Shown here piece after piece: positions 10,903 through 21,055 of a stretch of DNA of 53,580 bases. The translations under genes and the position numbers were made by a program. The stretch is from an uncultured Synechococcaceae cyanobacterium. Lineage in GTDB: Bacteria > Cyanobacteriota > Cyanobacteriia > PCC-6307 > Cyanobiaceae. The first letter of the stretch is position 1; every line of letters starts with the position of its first letter. The stretch lies in contig CACGAJ010000006.1 of the NCBI GenBank assembly GCA_902570945.1, positions 1 through 53,580 of the forward strand, written 5' to 3'. Under the pieces are notes generated by a model. It saw nothing but the letters and a program-made list of their open reading frames with translations. It did not search any database and had not been told where the DNA came from.

Positions 10903-11566
10903 ATTTCAATATTAATGATTTTAATGTAAAGAGACCATCAGTCCCACCAATTGTCTCGTCACATGCTCGCTCTGGATGAGGCATTAAACCTAGAACATTT
11001 CCCCTTTCATTAGTTATGCCTGCGATATCGAATGAGGATCCATTGGGATTATTTTTATATCTCAAAGCGATCAATTCATTATCAATAAGTTTTTTTAAAG
11101 TATCAGAATCACAATGATATCTTCCTTCCCCATGCGCTATTGGCAACTTAATAGTTTGTTTTTCATCTACATTATTAAACCAACCTCCTTTTGAAGAAAC
11201 GATATCCAGTTCAACGTCATCACAGATAAAATTAAGATTTTTATTTGAAACAAGAGCACCAGGCAAAAACCCTGATTCTGTCAAAATTTGAAACCCATTA
11301 CAAATTCCTAAAACTCTTTTCCCGCTTTTGACAAAGTCATCCAAGGCATTTATTAATGGAGAGAATCTCGCAATTGCTCCGCATCTTAAATAATCACCAT
11401 AACTAAATCCTCCAGGTAAAACTATTGCATCTACATCACTTAAATCTGAAGACTCATGCCACAAGTATTTTGTTCTTATGTCTAAACAACCTTCCAATGC
11501 CCATGAAACATCGCGATCGCAATTAGAACCAGGGAAGACAACAACTCCTACAGTAAAATTATCCAT
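10901..11566 (-). CDS. purQ: Phosphoribosylformylglycinamidine synthase I (glutaminase subunit)
   Basis: [51 protein letters not shown]. Confidence 0.95.
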   Translation of the reverse strand: MDNFTVGVVVFPGSNCDRDVSWALEGCLDIRTKYLWHESSDLSDVDAIVLPGGFSYGDYLRCGAIARFSPLINALDDFVKSGKRVLGICNGFQILTESGFLPGALVSNKNLNFICDDVELDIVSSKGGWFNNVDEKQTIKLPIAHGEGRYHCDSDTLKKLIDNELIALRYKNNPNGSSFDIAGITNERGNVLGLMPHPERACDETIGGTDGLFTLKSLILK

Positions 11567-11567
11567 C

Positions 11568-11822
11568 TTATAATTTTTCTAGTGAATACTCATAATCTTC
11601 AATAACAGTATTTGCGAATAACCTATCACACAATAAATCAATTTTTTCTCTTACTTCGTTTTCACCATTACCTTCTATTTTTACCTCAATCATTTTTCCT
11701 ATACGTAATGATTTTATTCCCTCGGCTCCAAGTTTTATAGAAGCAGATTTGGTAGCTTCCCCTGCTGGATCTAAAACTGAGGGTCTTAGTCTTACAAAAA
11801 CTTTTACAGCAAATTGGTCCAA
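11568..11822 (-). CDS. purS: Phosphoribosylformylglycinamidine synthase subunit PurS
   Basis: [37 protein letters not shown]; immediately upstream of purQ. Confidence 0.93.
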   Translation of the reverse strand: MDQFAVKVFVRLRPSVLDPAGEATKSASIKLGAEGIKSLRIGKMIEVKIEGNGENEVREKIDLLCDRLFANTVIEDYEYSLEKL

Positions 11823-11919
11823 TTAAAAATTAATTGCTACTAGAAGATTAGTTTAAATTTTAATAAAAAGTACTATTGATTAATAAACAAATATTTTTAC
11901 CTTAAAGTTTTCTAAGTTA

Positions 11920-12084
11920 TTAAACATTTATGTAGCCTCTACCAAAACAAACTAGGCAAGTTCTTCTTGAATTTTCATGTGTTTTGAAATTTCCTGACCC
12001 TCCACATTTTGAACATTTTATTTTATCAATTGATGTAACTTCGTCATAGATTATATGTTTTAAAGCAATTTTTGGATTTTCCAT
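11920..12084 (-). CDS. 54-aa CxxCxGxG (DnaJ-type) zinc-binding small protein
   Basis: Read by eye; not in ORF track. Translation MENPKIALKHIIYDEVTSIDKIKCSKCGGSGNFKTHENSRRTCLVCFGRGYINV* with two CxxCxGxG motifs. Confidence 0.8.
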   Translation of the reverse strand: MENPKIALKHIIYDEVTSIDKIKCSKCGGSGNFKTHENSRRTCLVCFGRGYINV

Positions 12085-12131
12085 AATTGGACTGTCTACT
12101 ATAGTAAGTATCCCGACAGCTAACTATAAAG

Positions 12132-13196
12132 TCAAATTGCTATTTTTGGGTCACTTAAAATCTTAAATTTCTCTTTAATTTTTCTATTGAAAGTTTTTAT
12201 AGATTTTTCATCAAAGGAAATTATTACTAATTCAAGCCCAGCATTATCATTTGGTCTCCAACATTTATCTGGAGCTTCTTCAAACCAAGTATTAATTTTC
12301 TTTCCAACAATTTGTATTTGTAAAGGCAATGATTTGTTTGGTATCCAAATACGTCCTTTAATTCGAAGAATGTTTAATTCATCCAAGATTTTTGGCATCT
12401 CCTTTTCAAAGTCATTTTTTTCAAGGAAATAATTTAATTTAAATGAATCTGATATAAGCTCAACATGATTATGGTCATGTTCTTCAGTTAAAAATTCTTT
12501 ATAAGTCTCTTTTTTAAAATTAATATCAAATAGATAATTTAAATCAATTTTGCCATTCTTGGATTTAAGGACTGGTGTAGATGAGTTTAGACTTCCTTGA
12601 ATTTTATTTTTTACAACGTCAAACTGATCATCATTTAAGATATCTGATCTAGAGACTAAAACGATATCAGAAACTTCTAGTTGCTCCTCAAAAAGTTCAT
12701 CTATAGTGGCGTTGTGATCAATTTTATCTGTTTCATTATATTGTTTTGTTATTTTATTTAAATCATTAATTGGTGAACCATTAAGCATTGATTCTCCATT
12801 AACGATACCAACAACAACATCAAGGAAGATGGAAGACCTAATCTCAGGCCAGTTAAGTGCTTGAATTAAGGGAATTGGTAGTGCCAGTCCACTTGTTTCG
12901 ATAATTATTGATTCGATAGGAGGATTAAATTCTAGGAGAGCTTTTATTGATGGAACAAAATCATCTTGAACAGTACAGCATAAACATCCATTGTTTAATT
13001 CGATTACGCAGTCGTCTTCAGATTCATCACATTTATCACAACTTTTAATCAAATCACCGTCAATTCCAACATCACCAAATTCATTGATTATTAAACCAAA
13101 TTTTTTATTACTCTCTTTTAATAGATATCTTAGAAAAGTTGTTTTACCTGAACCAAGGAATCCCGAAACAACTATAACTGGTATTTTTTTTTTCAT
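12132..13196 (-). CDS. CobW/P47K (COG0523) family GTP-binding protein, putative metallochaperone
   Basis: VVSGFLGSGKTTFLRYLL, INEFGDVGIDG, NNGCLCCTVQDD motifs. Confidence 0.9.
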   Translation of the reverse strand: MKKKIPVIVVSGFLGSGKTTFLRYLLKESNKKFGLIINEFGDVGIDGDLIKSCDKCDESEDDCVIELNNGCLCCTVQDDFVPSIKALLEFNPPIESIIIETSGLALPIPLIQALNWPEIRSSIFLDVVVGIVNGESMLNGSPINDLNKITKQYNETDKIDHNATIDELFEEQLEVSDIVLVSRSDILNDDQFDVVKNKIQGSLNSSTPVLKSKNGKIDLNYLFDINFKKETYKEFLTEEHDHNHVELISDSFKLNYFLEKNDFEKEMPKILDELNILRIKGRIWIPNKSLPLQIQIVGKKINTWFEEAPDKCWRPNDNAGLELVIISFDEKSIKTFNRKIKEKFKILSDPKIAI

Positions 13197-13205
13197 CTTT
13201 GATGA

Positions 13206-13718
13206 TTAACAACCTAAGCTATATTCAGTACTCTCTCCTGTAGAACTATTTGTGCCATTAGCAATCGCACATAATTGTTTTTGTTGTGTACGACTAAGAA
13301 CAGCATCAGTAAAATCTGCACCATCTATTTTTGCGCCTTCAAAATTACTCTCCATTAATAAAGCATTTGTAAAATTAACATCTGAAAGATCTGCATCTGT
13401 AAAGTCTGTTGCATAAGCAAGTGCATCTCTTAAATTGGCTCCAGTAAACTTTGAGTTTTGCAATTTACTATTATTAAACACCGCGCCTTCTAAATTACTT
13501 TCACTGAAATTAAACCCATTCAAATCAAACTTAACGTATTCATTACCACTTAAATCTTGACCATGCATATCTGGCTCTAAATTAAGGTCTTGTTGGTTTC
13601 TAATCTCAGGAGGTCTTTTAGCCCATGCAGAATTAACAGAATTAAAAAATAAAATCCCAATGAATAACAAAGTAATTAATGCATTCTTTAGTGAGGGGAA
13701 AACAATTGATTTAATCAT
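13206..13718 (-). CDS. Pentapeptide-repeat protein with N-terminal signal/TM segment
   Basis: Repeats NLEGAVFNNSKLQNSKFTGANLRDALAYATDFTDADLSDVNFTNALLMESNFEGAKIDGADF after a hydrophobic N-terminus. Confidence 0.85.
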   Translation of the reverse strand: MIKSIVFPSLKNALITLLFIGILFFNSVNSAWAKRPPEIRNQQDLNLEPDMHGQDLSGNEYVKFDLNGFNFSESNLEGAVFNNSKLQNSKFTGANLRDALAYATDFTDADLSDVNFTNALLMESNFEGAKIDGADFTDAVLSRTQQKQLCAIANGTNSSTGESTEYSLGC

Positions 13719-13781
13719 AATAAGACTGTATTTTAGAACTTAAGTATTTAAAGTTTGTAATAGTATCTTAAAGGAAATTAT

Positions 13782-14399
13782 ATGGCAATGTCACTAAAGG
13801 TTATTGTTCCTCCTCATCCATTAATAAAACATTGGCTTTCAATATTGCGAGAAAAAAATACACCAAATATTTTGTACTCAACAGGATATGAGCAATTAGG
13901 GAAATGGCTTACATATGAAGCATTACGTAATTGGCTGCCATATAAAAAAGAAATAGTAAATACTAATAATGGGGACGCAGATGGATTCTTTATTAATAAT
14001 GATTATCCAATAAAAGTGCTTGCAATGTTGCCCGAAGGGTTATCTCTTTGGTTTGGATCTAAAGAAGTAATTCCTAATTCAACCCTCTCGTTAGGAGAAC
14101 TTCCTAAAACTATTGAATCAAATGAAGGAGTTATATTTTATTCAGAACAAATAACGACAAAATCAGCAACAATAGAAACTTTAACTAAATTAAAACTATT
14201 AGGTGTTGATTCAAATAGGATTCTTTTAATAACTGCTATTTGCTCAAATAAAGGATTAAATGAAATTGCGAAATTATTCCCTAATCAGGTAATTTACACT
14301 TCTTGCATAGATGAGGAAGACGAAATAACACAATTATTAGTCCCGGGTATTGGGAATCCTTTATCTAGATTAAGTACTATATTTCAAGATAAGAACTAA
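13782..14399 (+). CDS. Uracil phosphoribosyltransferase-like protein (motif-degenerate)
   Basis: VPPHPLIKHWLSILREKNTP N-terminus and VPGIGNPLSRLS C-terminus resemble UPRT, but canonical PRPP and uracil motifs are not seen. Confidence 0.7.
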   Translation: MAMSLKVIVPPHPLIKHWLSILREKNTPNILYSTGYEQLGKWLTYEALRNWLPYKKEIVNTNNGDADGFFINNDYPIKVLAMLPEGLSLWFGSKEVIPNSTLSLGELPKTIESNEGVIFYSEQITTKSATIETLTKLKLLGVDSNRILLITAICSNKGLNEIAKLFPNQVIYTSCIDEEDEITQLLVPGIGNPLSRLSTIFQDKN

Positions 14400-14428
14400 T
14401 ATAGAATATAGGAGTAAATATTTTACCA

Positions 14429-14719
14429 ATGTCTGAATACAGAGATTCGTCTTCAAATAATCTTTTATCATTAATAAGCGGTGCTTTTATTGGAGCAGCA
14501 GGTCTAGCTTGGTGGTTAATATCCGAAGCAGACAAAAGAAAGGAGGAAAAAAAACAAAAAGCAATGATGTATTCCTCCAGAATTCAAGACGGCTCTGAAG
14601 CGATTGATTCAAATAAAAATATTAATGAAGTTGAAGGAGAAAATCTTGAGAAGAAAGTTGAGCAACTTAATTCTGCAATTGCTGATGTGAGGAAGCAACT
14701 TGAAGAGTTGGGGCAATAG
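14429..14719 (+). CDS. Small membrane-anchored coiled-coil protein, unknown function
   Basis: One hydrophobic segment LLSLISGAFIGAAGLAWWLI followed by charged helix. Confidence 0.65.
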   Translation: MSEYRDSSSNNLLSLISGAFIGAAGLAWWLISEADKRKEEKKQKAMMYSSRIQDGSEAIDSNKNINEVEGENLEKKVEQLNSAIADVRKQLEELGQ

Positions 14720-14742
14720 AATAAAAAAGGTACACGAATAAT

Positions 14743-16416
14743 ATGAATAAACTCAGATCATCTGCAATAACCCAAGGTGTGCAAAGATCCCCTAACAGAT
14801 CTATGTTAAGAGCTGTTGGATTTAATGATGAAGATTTTAATAAACCTATTATTGGAGTTGCGAATGGATACAGCACCATAACACCATGCAATATGGGTTT
14901 AAATAAGTTAGCTCTAAAAGCTGAAGAATCAATAAAAAGATCAGGTGCGATGCCTCAGATGTTTGGGACTATAACAGTAAGTGATGGCATTTCTATGGGA
15001 ACAGAGGGCATGAAATATTCCCTAGTTTCAAGAGAAGTAATTGCTGATTCAATTGAAACAGCATGCAATGCTCAGAGTATGGATGGAGTACTTGCTATAG
15101 GTGGATGTGACAAAAATATGCCGGGTGCCATGATTGCGATTGCAAGAATGAATATTCCCTCAATTTTCATTTATGGAGGAACAATAAAGCCTGGGAAATT
15201 GCATGGAGAAGATCTTACTGTTGTTAGTGCATTTGAAGCTGTTGGACAATTAACCTCCGGAAAAATTAATGAAGAAAGGTTAATCCAAGTTGAGAAAAAT
15301 TGTATTCCTGGTGCTGGTAGTTGTGGAGGAATGTTTACAGCTAATACAATGTCTGCGGTTATTGAAGTATTGGGGTTAAGTCTTCCTCACAGTTCCACTA
15401 TGGCTGCTGAAGATCTTGAAAAAGAACTAAGTGCAGATAAAAGTGCTGAGATATTAGTCTCTGCAATAGAAAAAGATATAAGACCTCTAGACCTAATGAC
15501 TAAGAAAGCATTTGAAAATGCAATATCAGTAATTATGGCAATTGGCGGATCAACAAATGCGGTGTTGCACATCTTAGCTATTGCGAATACTGCAGGAATA
15601 GATATCAACATTAATGATTTTGAGAGAATCAGACAAAAAGTTCCCGTTATTTGTGACCTTAAACCGAGTGGTAAATATGTGACTGTGGATCTTCATAAGG
15701 CAGGTGGGATTCCACAAGTAATGAAAATACTTTTGAATGCAGGACTAATTCATGGCGATTGCAAAAACATTGAAGGCAAAACAATCACAGAATACTTACA
15801 GAACATTCCAGATAAGCCTCCAACAAATCAAAATGTCATAAGATCTATAGATGAACCTCTTTATAAGAAAGGACATCTAGCGATATTAAAAGGTAACTTA
15901 GCGAGGGAAGGTTCTGTAGCCAAAATTAGCGGAGTAAAAAACCCTGTATTAACAGGTCCAGCAAAGATTTTTGAAAGTGAAGAGGATTGTTTGAAATCGA
16001 TATTAAATAACGATATCAAAGCTGGTGATGTTGTTGTTATTAGAAACGAAGGTCCAGTAGGAGGTCCAGGCATGAGAGAAATGTTAGCTCCAACATCTGC
16101 GATTGTTGGTCAAGGGCTGGGAGAGAAGGTAGCTTTAATTACCGATGGCAGATTTAGCGGTGGCACTTATGGTCTTGTTGTGGGTCACATAGCTCCAGAG
16201 GCTGCTGTTGGAGGAAATATTGCTCTAATAAAACAAGGTGATTTAATTACAGTGGATGCTGTAAAACAACTAATTGAAGTTGATTTATCTGACGAAGAAT
16301 TAGAAAAAAGAAAAAAAGATTGGGTAAAACCTACACAAAAATACAAGAGAGGAATTCTTTCAAAATATTCGAGAATCGTAAGCACATCAAGTTTAGGGGC
16401 TGTTACTGATTTATAA
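14743..16416 (+). CDS. ilvD: Dihydroxy-acid dehydratase
   Basis: [46 protein letters not shown]. Confidence 0.96.
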   Translation: MNKLRSSAITQGVQRSPNRSMLRAVGFNDEDFNKPIIGVANGYSTITPCNMGLNKLALKAEESIKRSGAMPQMFGTITVSDGISMGTEGMKYSLVSREVIADSIETACNAQSMDGVLAIGGCDKNMPGAMIAIARMNIPSIFIYGGTIKPGKLHGEDLTVVSAFEAVGQLTSGKINEERLIQVEKNCIPGAGSCGGMFTANTMSAVIEVLGLSLPHSSTMAAEDLEKELSADKSAEILVSAIEKDIRPLDLMTKKAFENAISVIMAIGGSTNAVLHILAIANTAGIDININDFERIRQKVPVICDLKPSGKYVTVDLHKAGGIPQVMKILLNAGLIHGDCKNIEGKTITEYLQNIPDKPPTNQNVIRSIDEPLYKKGHLAILKGNLAREGSVAKISGVKNPVLTGPAKIFESEEDCLKSILNNDIKAGDVVVIRNEGPVGGPGMREMLAPTSAIVGQGLGEKVALITDGRFSGGTYGLVVGHIAPEAAVGGNIALIKQGDLITVDAVKQLIEVDLSDEELEKRKKDWVKPTQKYKRGILSKYSRIVSTSSLGAVTDL

Positions 16417-16437
16417 ATCAGCTTAAAGTTTATTTTC

Positions 16438-16824
16438 TTAATCAATAAAACTTTTTATCTTATTTGCTAAATTTTCTAATCTAGCGCAGTATTTTGGTGA
16501 GTTGCATTTTTTCCCATTATTGCTATCCATCCATAATGTTTTAACTCCACACCATAATATTGGTTCATTAGGGAAATTAAGCTTAGAGATTACTAAAACC
16601 AACTCTTTATTTGATTTAAAAAGTTCTAATTCAAGATCATAAATTTCTAATCTTTTACCTTCTTTATCTCGACATAAGATATTAACTGTTAAATCAATAT
16701 CTTCTCCTTCGAATTCGTATTCACCATTTATTCTTACGACAGAATGAACAAAAGGTTTATTTGTTAAATCTGCTGACTTAGCGATTAAGCCCTCTATATT
16801 GTTAGGTGGATTTTCAAATAACAC
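16438..16824 (-). CDS. Conserved hypothetical protein
   Basis: ORF overlapping the preceding CIA30-like gene by 11 bp; convergent with ilvD. Confidence 0.6.
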   Translation of the reverse strand: MLFENPPNNIEGLIAKSADLTNKPFVHSVVRINGEYEFEGEDIDLTVNILCRDKEGKRLEIYDLELELFKSNKELVLVISKLNFPNEPILWCGVKTLWMDSNNGKKCNSPKYCARLENLANKIKSFID

Positions 16825-17362
16825 TTATTGATTTGATTAAAACTTTTATTGAACCCTGTTTAAACTCATTATTAAGTAATCCATCATCACCAAACTTAGA
16901 GTGAAGTAGTTGCAATCTTTTAATTTTAGATGGCTTGAATTTAAATGGAAAACGTACTTTATTAGCTCTTACTGAAGGTTTTAGCTCAATAAAAGGAATT
17001 TGAACATTTGTTGTTCCGAATTTTTTTGTTGGGAATGATTTAATCCACCTGAGACCACCTGGAATAAATTCGGTTAGTCCTAGTAAAGCATCTTCACAAG
17101 CGACAGCAAATTTAAAAGTTCTTCCTTGTCCATCAATATTTAATTCAAAGGATGAATACTCTGATACATTTAAAAAAGGTTTATATATAGACGATCTACA
17201 ACTAACAAATCCTCCTGCTTTCTCGACAATATTACCCTTTAATATCAAACCAGAATTTGAAATTTCACAATAAGCTGAACTTGATCCGCCCATAACAGTA
17301 TCATTTAATGTTTTCCAACCCTCGAATTCCCTTTTCTGGAATAAAAATTTTTTCTTACTCAT
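16814..17362 (-). CDS. CIA30-like protein (complex I intermediate-associated protein 30 family)
   Basis: GWKTLNDTVMGGSSSAYCEISNSGLILKGNIVEKAGGFVSCRS motif. Confidence 0.82.
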   Translation of the reverse strand: MSKKKFLFQKREFEGWKTLNDTVMGGSSSAYCEISNSGLILKGNIVEKAGGFVSCRSSIYKPFLNVSEYSSFELNIDGQGRTFKFAVACEDALLGLTEFIPGGLRWIKSFPTKKFGTTNVQIPFIELKPSVRANKVRFPFKFKPSKIKRLQLLHSKFGDDGLLNNEFKQGSIKVLIKSISVI

Positions 17363-17392
17363 TTAATAATTCTAATTATTTTTAGACTTTAA

Positions 17393-18130
17393 CTAAATTT
17401 CTAATTCTTTTGCTGATTCTTGATCACAAAATATTGAAATTTGACTAATAGATTTTATTAATTTTGATGGTGTTCTATCAAGAGGTTCTTTTTCATCTAA
17501 TAACCTCTCAAGAGCAATTCTTTTATTGGCTCCACTAACCAAAAATACTATCTTTGATGAGGCTGAAAGGACCTTTGGAGTTAATGAAATTCTTTTTAAT
17601 CCTTTACCTTCATTAAAAATCACAAAATCATCAACATTATTATTTTTTTGATAAGGGAATAGTGAAGCTGTATGACCATCGTCTCCAAGACCTAATAAAG
17701 TTAAATCAAAGGATGGAGGGTTTGATCCGCATTTTTCAAATAATTTAGAAATAAATTGATTTTTGGTAGTTTCATCATCAGCCTTTAAATCATTAAAAAT
17801 TTCATAAAAAAAGGCTTTAGATCCAAAATTAGTTAACAATGAATTTTTCAACATTAACGTGTTACTTAATTCTGAATTTGGATCAACACATCTTTCATCT
17901 CCTAAAAATACATCAACCATATCCCATCTAAGATCACTATTAGATAAGAGCTGATAGACAGCTTTAGGAGTTGAACCTCCACTTACACAAAATTTGAACC
18001 TATCTTTCTTTTTTAAAGTATGAATAATTTGACTCTCAATAAACTTAAAAACCGCTTTAGATAGCTCTAACTTGTCTTTGAAAATGTTAAGTGTATATCC
18101 ATTTTTAACCTTTTCAATCATTTCATCCAT
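17393..18130 (-). CDS. pgl: 6-phosphogluconolactonase
   Basis: FCVSGGSTPKAVYQLL, VDVFLGDERCVD, LTLLGLGDDGHTASLFP. Confidence 0.93.
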   Translation of the reverse strand: MDEMIEKVKNGYTLNIFKDKLELSKAVFKFIESQIIHTLKKKDRFKFCVSGGSTPKAVYQLLSNSDLRWDMVDVFLGDERCVDPNSELSNTLMLKNSLLTNFGSKAFFYEIFNDLKADDETTKNQFISKLFEKCGSNPPSFDLTLLGLGDDGHTASLFPYQKNNNVDDFVIFNEGKGLKRISLTPKVLSASSKIVFLVSGANKRIALERLLDEKEPLDRTPSKLIKSISQISIFCDQESAKELEI

Positions 18131-19536
18131 TCAGTATGAAAACTACCTTCCTTATCAATTCTTTCATATGTATGAGAGCCAAAACAGTCTCTCATTGCCT
18201 GAACAAGGTTCTGAGGAAGTCTATTGGTTCTGTAACTATTAAAATAATCTAGGGTACTGGATAGACATGGGACTGGTATACCAGCTTTTGTGGATAAAGA
18301 AACAACTTTAGCTAAGTTATCTAATCTTGTAGCAATTTCATTATTGAACCAATTATCAAAAATTAAATTTTTTAGATTAGGATCTTTGTTATAAGCATCT
18401 TGAATTTTACTTAATAATTTTGATCTAATTATGCAACCACCTTTCCATATTTGAGCAATTGACGGCATATTCAAATCATAGTCATATACTGCAGATGCTT
18501 CTCTTAAAATGTCCATACCCTGGGCATAGCTAGCTATTGTGGCAAGGACTACAGCATCAAATAAAGGTTTCATTCCATCTGATATATTTCCTAAATCAAA
18601 ATCCTCTATCTCTTTAGATGGAATAGTTTTTTCAATCTCACTACGTTGCTCTTTTAAAGAACTCATTACTCTTGCATTTAAAGATGCATAAATAGTTGGG
18701 ACTGATACCCCAAGTTCTAGAGCACTTACAACAGTCCATAACCCTGTACCTTTCTGGCCAGCTTTATCTAATATTTTTTCCACGACATCATCTCCAGTTA
18801 TCTCATCTTTTGTATTTAGACAAATCTCTGTTATCTCAACAAGATAAGAAGCTAATTCATCAGTATTATTCCAAATACCAAACACCTCTGACATTTGCTG
18901 ACCGTTCATACCTTTAACTCTCTTCATAAGGTCATAAGCTTCTGCAAGTATTTGTTCAATTCCATATTCAATTCCGTTATGAACAGTTTTCACAAAATGA
19001 CCTGAGCCTCCTGGTCCAACATATGAAACACATGGTCCGTCTTCAACTTTGGCAGCCATTTTTGTTAATAAGCTTTCTATTGCATCATATGAAGCCTTAG
19101 TACCACCAGGCATCATACTTGGACCCTCTAATGCTCCTTTGGCCCCTCCAGAGACTCCCATCCCAATGTATCCAAAACTTTTACTTTCAAGAGTATTCAC
19201 CCTTCTTTCTGTATCTTTAAATTGAGAGTTGCCGCCATCTATTAATAAATCTCCTTCCTCGAGATATCCAGAAATATTATCAATGACAGCATCTGTTGCA
19301 GGCCCAGCTTTTACCATCATTAGAATTCTTCTAGGTCTCTCTAGCTTATTAACAAATTCTTGAAGAGTTTCAGCTCCTTCAATATTCTTCCCAAGGCCAC
19401 GACCTTGTAAAAATTCTTCGGTTTTTGAGTAAGTCCTATTAAAAACTACACTAGAAAATCCATTTCTCTCTGCGTTAAGAACCAAATTTTCGCCCATAAC
19501 ACCAAGACCTATTAAACCAAAATGTGCCTTGGACAT
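18118..19536 (-). CDS. gnd: 6-phosphogluconate dehydrogenase, decarboxylating
   Basis: FGLIGLGVMGENLVLNAERNGF, GMGVSGGAKGALEGPSMMPGG, HFVKTVHNGIEYG. Confidence 0.96.
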   Translation of the reverse strand: MSKAHFGLIGLGVMGENLVLNAERNGFSSVVFNRTYSKTEEFLQGRGLGKNIEGAETLQEFVNKLERPRRILMMVKAGPATDAVIDNISGYLEEGDLLIDGGNSQFKDTERRVNTLESKSFGYIGMGVSGGAKGALEGPSMMPGGTKASYDAIESLLTKMAAKVEDGPCVSYVGPGGSGHFVKTVHNGIEYGIEQILAEAYDLMKRVKGMNGQQMSEVFGIWNNTDELASYLVEITEICLNTKDEITGDDVVEKILDKAGQKGTGLWTVVSALELGVSVPTIYASLNARVMSSLKEQRSEIEKTIPSKEIEDFDLGNISDGMKPLFDAVVLATIASYAQGMDILREASAVYDYDLNMPSIAQIWKGGCIIRSKLLSKIQDAYNKDPNLKNLIFDNWFNNEIATRLDNLAKVVSLSTKAGIPVPCLSSTLDYFNSYRTNRLPQNLVQAMRDCFGSHTYERIDKEGSFHTEWMK

Positions 19537-19630
19537 AAAAAATTAAAAACTCAATAAATATAGTCTGCCTGCAACTCAACAAAATTGCTCAAAAAAAATA
19601 CTTATGTCAGCGAAAAATGATGGAAAAGAT

Positions 19631-20926
19631 TTAAATAACAGTTCCGTTTGCAATAGTTGCATTTTTAACTACTACAACAATTCCATTTCTGATATAAAAG
19701 CCTAATTCTGGCTTATCTGCTTCTTCTACTCGATCTTTATTAATGATCACGACATTATCGCCAATTCTTGTATTCTTATCAAGAATTGCTCTTTTTACAG
19801 TAGTCCTTTCACCTACTCCAAGAGGCGTTCCGCCCCCTTTTCTTAATTCAATCCTCTCTTCAGGGGATTCAAAGAAATCGGCTCCCATAACAAGAGTATC
19901 CTCAAGAACCGAGTCACTTTCAATCCTGCTTCTTACACCTAAAACACAATGTAAAATACTGCATGACTTCAAGATTGTGCCTTCACAAACAATTGAATCA
20001 GTAATTTGAGCATCTACAAGTTTAGAAGGGGGTAAAAATCTAGGTCTAGTATAAATTGGAAATTTCTCATCATAAAAACTAAATGGAGGTTTTGGTTGCT
20101 CAGTCAATGCAAGGTTTGACTCAAAGAATGCCCCAATTGTGCCGATATCTTCCCAATAATCATCGAATACATAACTTTTAAGAGTATCGCCTCTATTGAG
20201 GGCTTCTGGAATTATATCCTTACCAAAATCCGTATAATTAGGAAATTTATTTAGAAGATCGAAGAGAGTATTTCTGCTAAAAACGTAAATCCCCATAGAG
20301 GCTAGATATGGTTTTTCGGCAGCTGAATCCTTACTTAATCCAAATTTTGAAGTATCTACTGCCATAGCCTTCAACTTCTCTCCAGTAGGCTTTTCACTAA
20401 ATTCTTTTATATTTCCTACATCATCGGTTCTCATTAGGCCAAAACCTTCTGCTTGAGCTTCATCAACAGGCAAAGCTGCAACAGTTAAATCAGCACCATT
20501 ATCTCTATGATGTTGAACAAATAAACTATAGTCCATTCTGTACAGTTGATCGCCTGACAATATTAAATATTCATCAACATCCCATTCTTGAAATAACCAT
20601 TGGTATTTTCTTACAGCATCTGCAGTACCTTCAAACCACTTCGGACTATCAGGAGTCTGTTGTGCAGCTAAAACCTCCACAAATCCTTGGCCAAAAGGGC
20701 CATTTAAATTATAGGTTCTTCCAATATGTCTATTCAGAGATGCACTATTGAACTGGGTCAATACGTACATTTTTTCAATGCCTGAATTTATACAATTACT
20801 AATCGGAATATCTATCAAACGATACTTACCTGCCAATGGCACAGCAGGTTTAGCCCTCATTTTTGTTAGAGGGTAAAGTCTAGAACCTTTTCCTCCTCCG
20901 AGGATTATGGCCAACACACGCTTCAT
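19631..20926 (-). CDS. glgC: Glucose-1-phosphate adenylyltransferase
   Basis: [55 protein letters not shown]. Confidence 0.96.
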   Translation of the reverse strand: MKRVLAIILGGGKGSRLYPLTKMRAKPAVPLAGKYRLIDIPISNCINSGIEKMYVLTQFNSASLNRHIGRTYNLNGPFGQGFVEVLAAQQTPDSPKWFEGTADAVRKYQWLFQEWDVDEYLILSGDQLYRMDYSLFVQHHRDNGADLTVAALPVDEAQAEGFGLMRTDDVGNIKEFSEKPTGEKLKAMAVDTSKFGLSKDSAAEKPYLASMGIYVFSRNTLFDLLNKFPNYTDFGKDIIPEALNRGDTLKSYVFDDYWEDIGTIGAFFESNLALTEQPKPPFSFYDEKFPIYTRPRFLPPSKLVDAQITDSIVCEGTILKSCSILHCVLGVRSRIESDSVLEDTLVMGADFFESPEERIELRKGGGTPLGVGERTTVKRAILDKNTRIGDNVVIINKDRVEEADKPELGFYIRNGIVVVVKNATIANGTVI

Positions 20927-21055
20927 TCAATCTAATGGAGGTAGATATACAACTATTTAAAGTAACTGATTATGGGCATATTTAGAAATACAAATGGTCA
21001 GTTTACAAAGGTATTTCGATAAATCACTGGAAAAACTTAATATAAATCATAAAAG

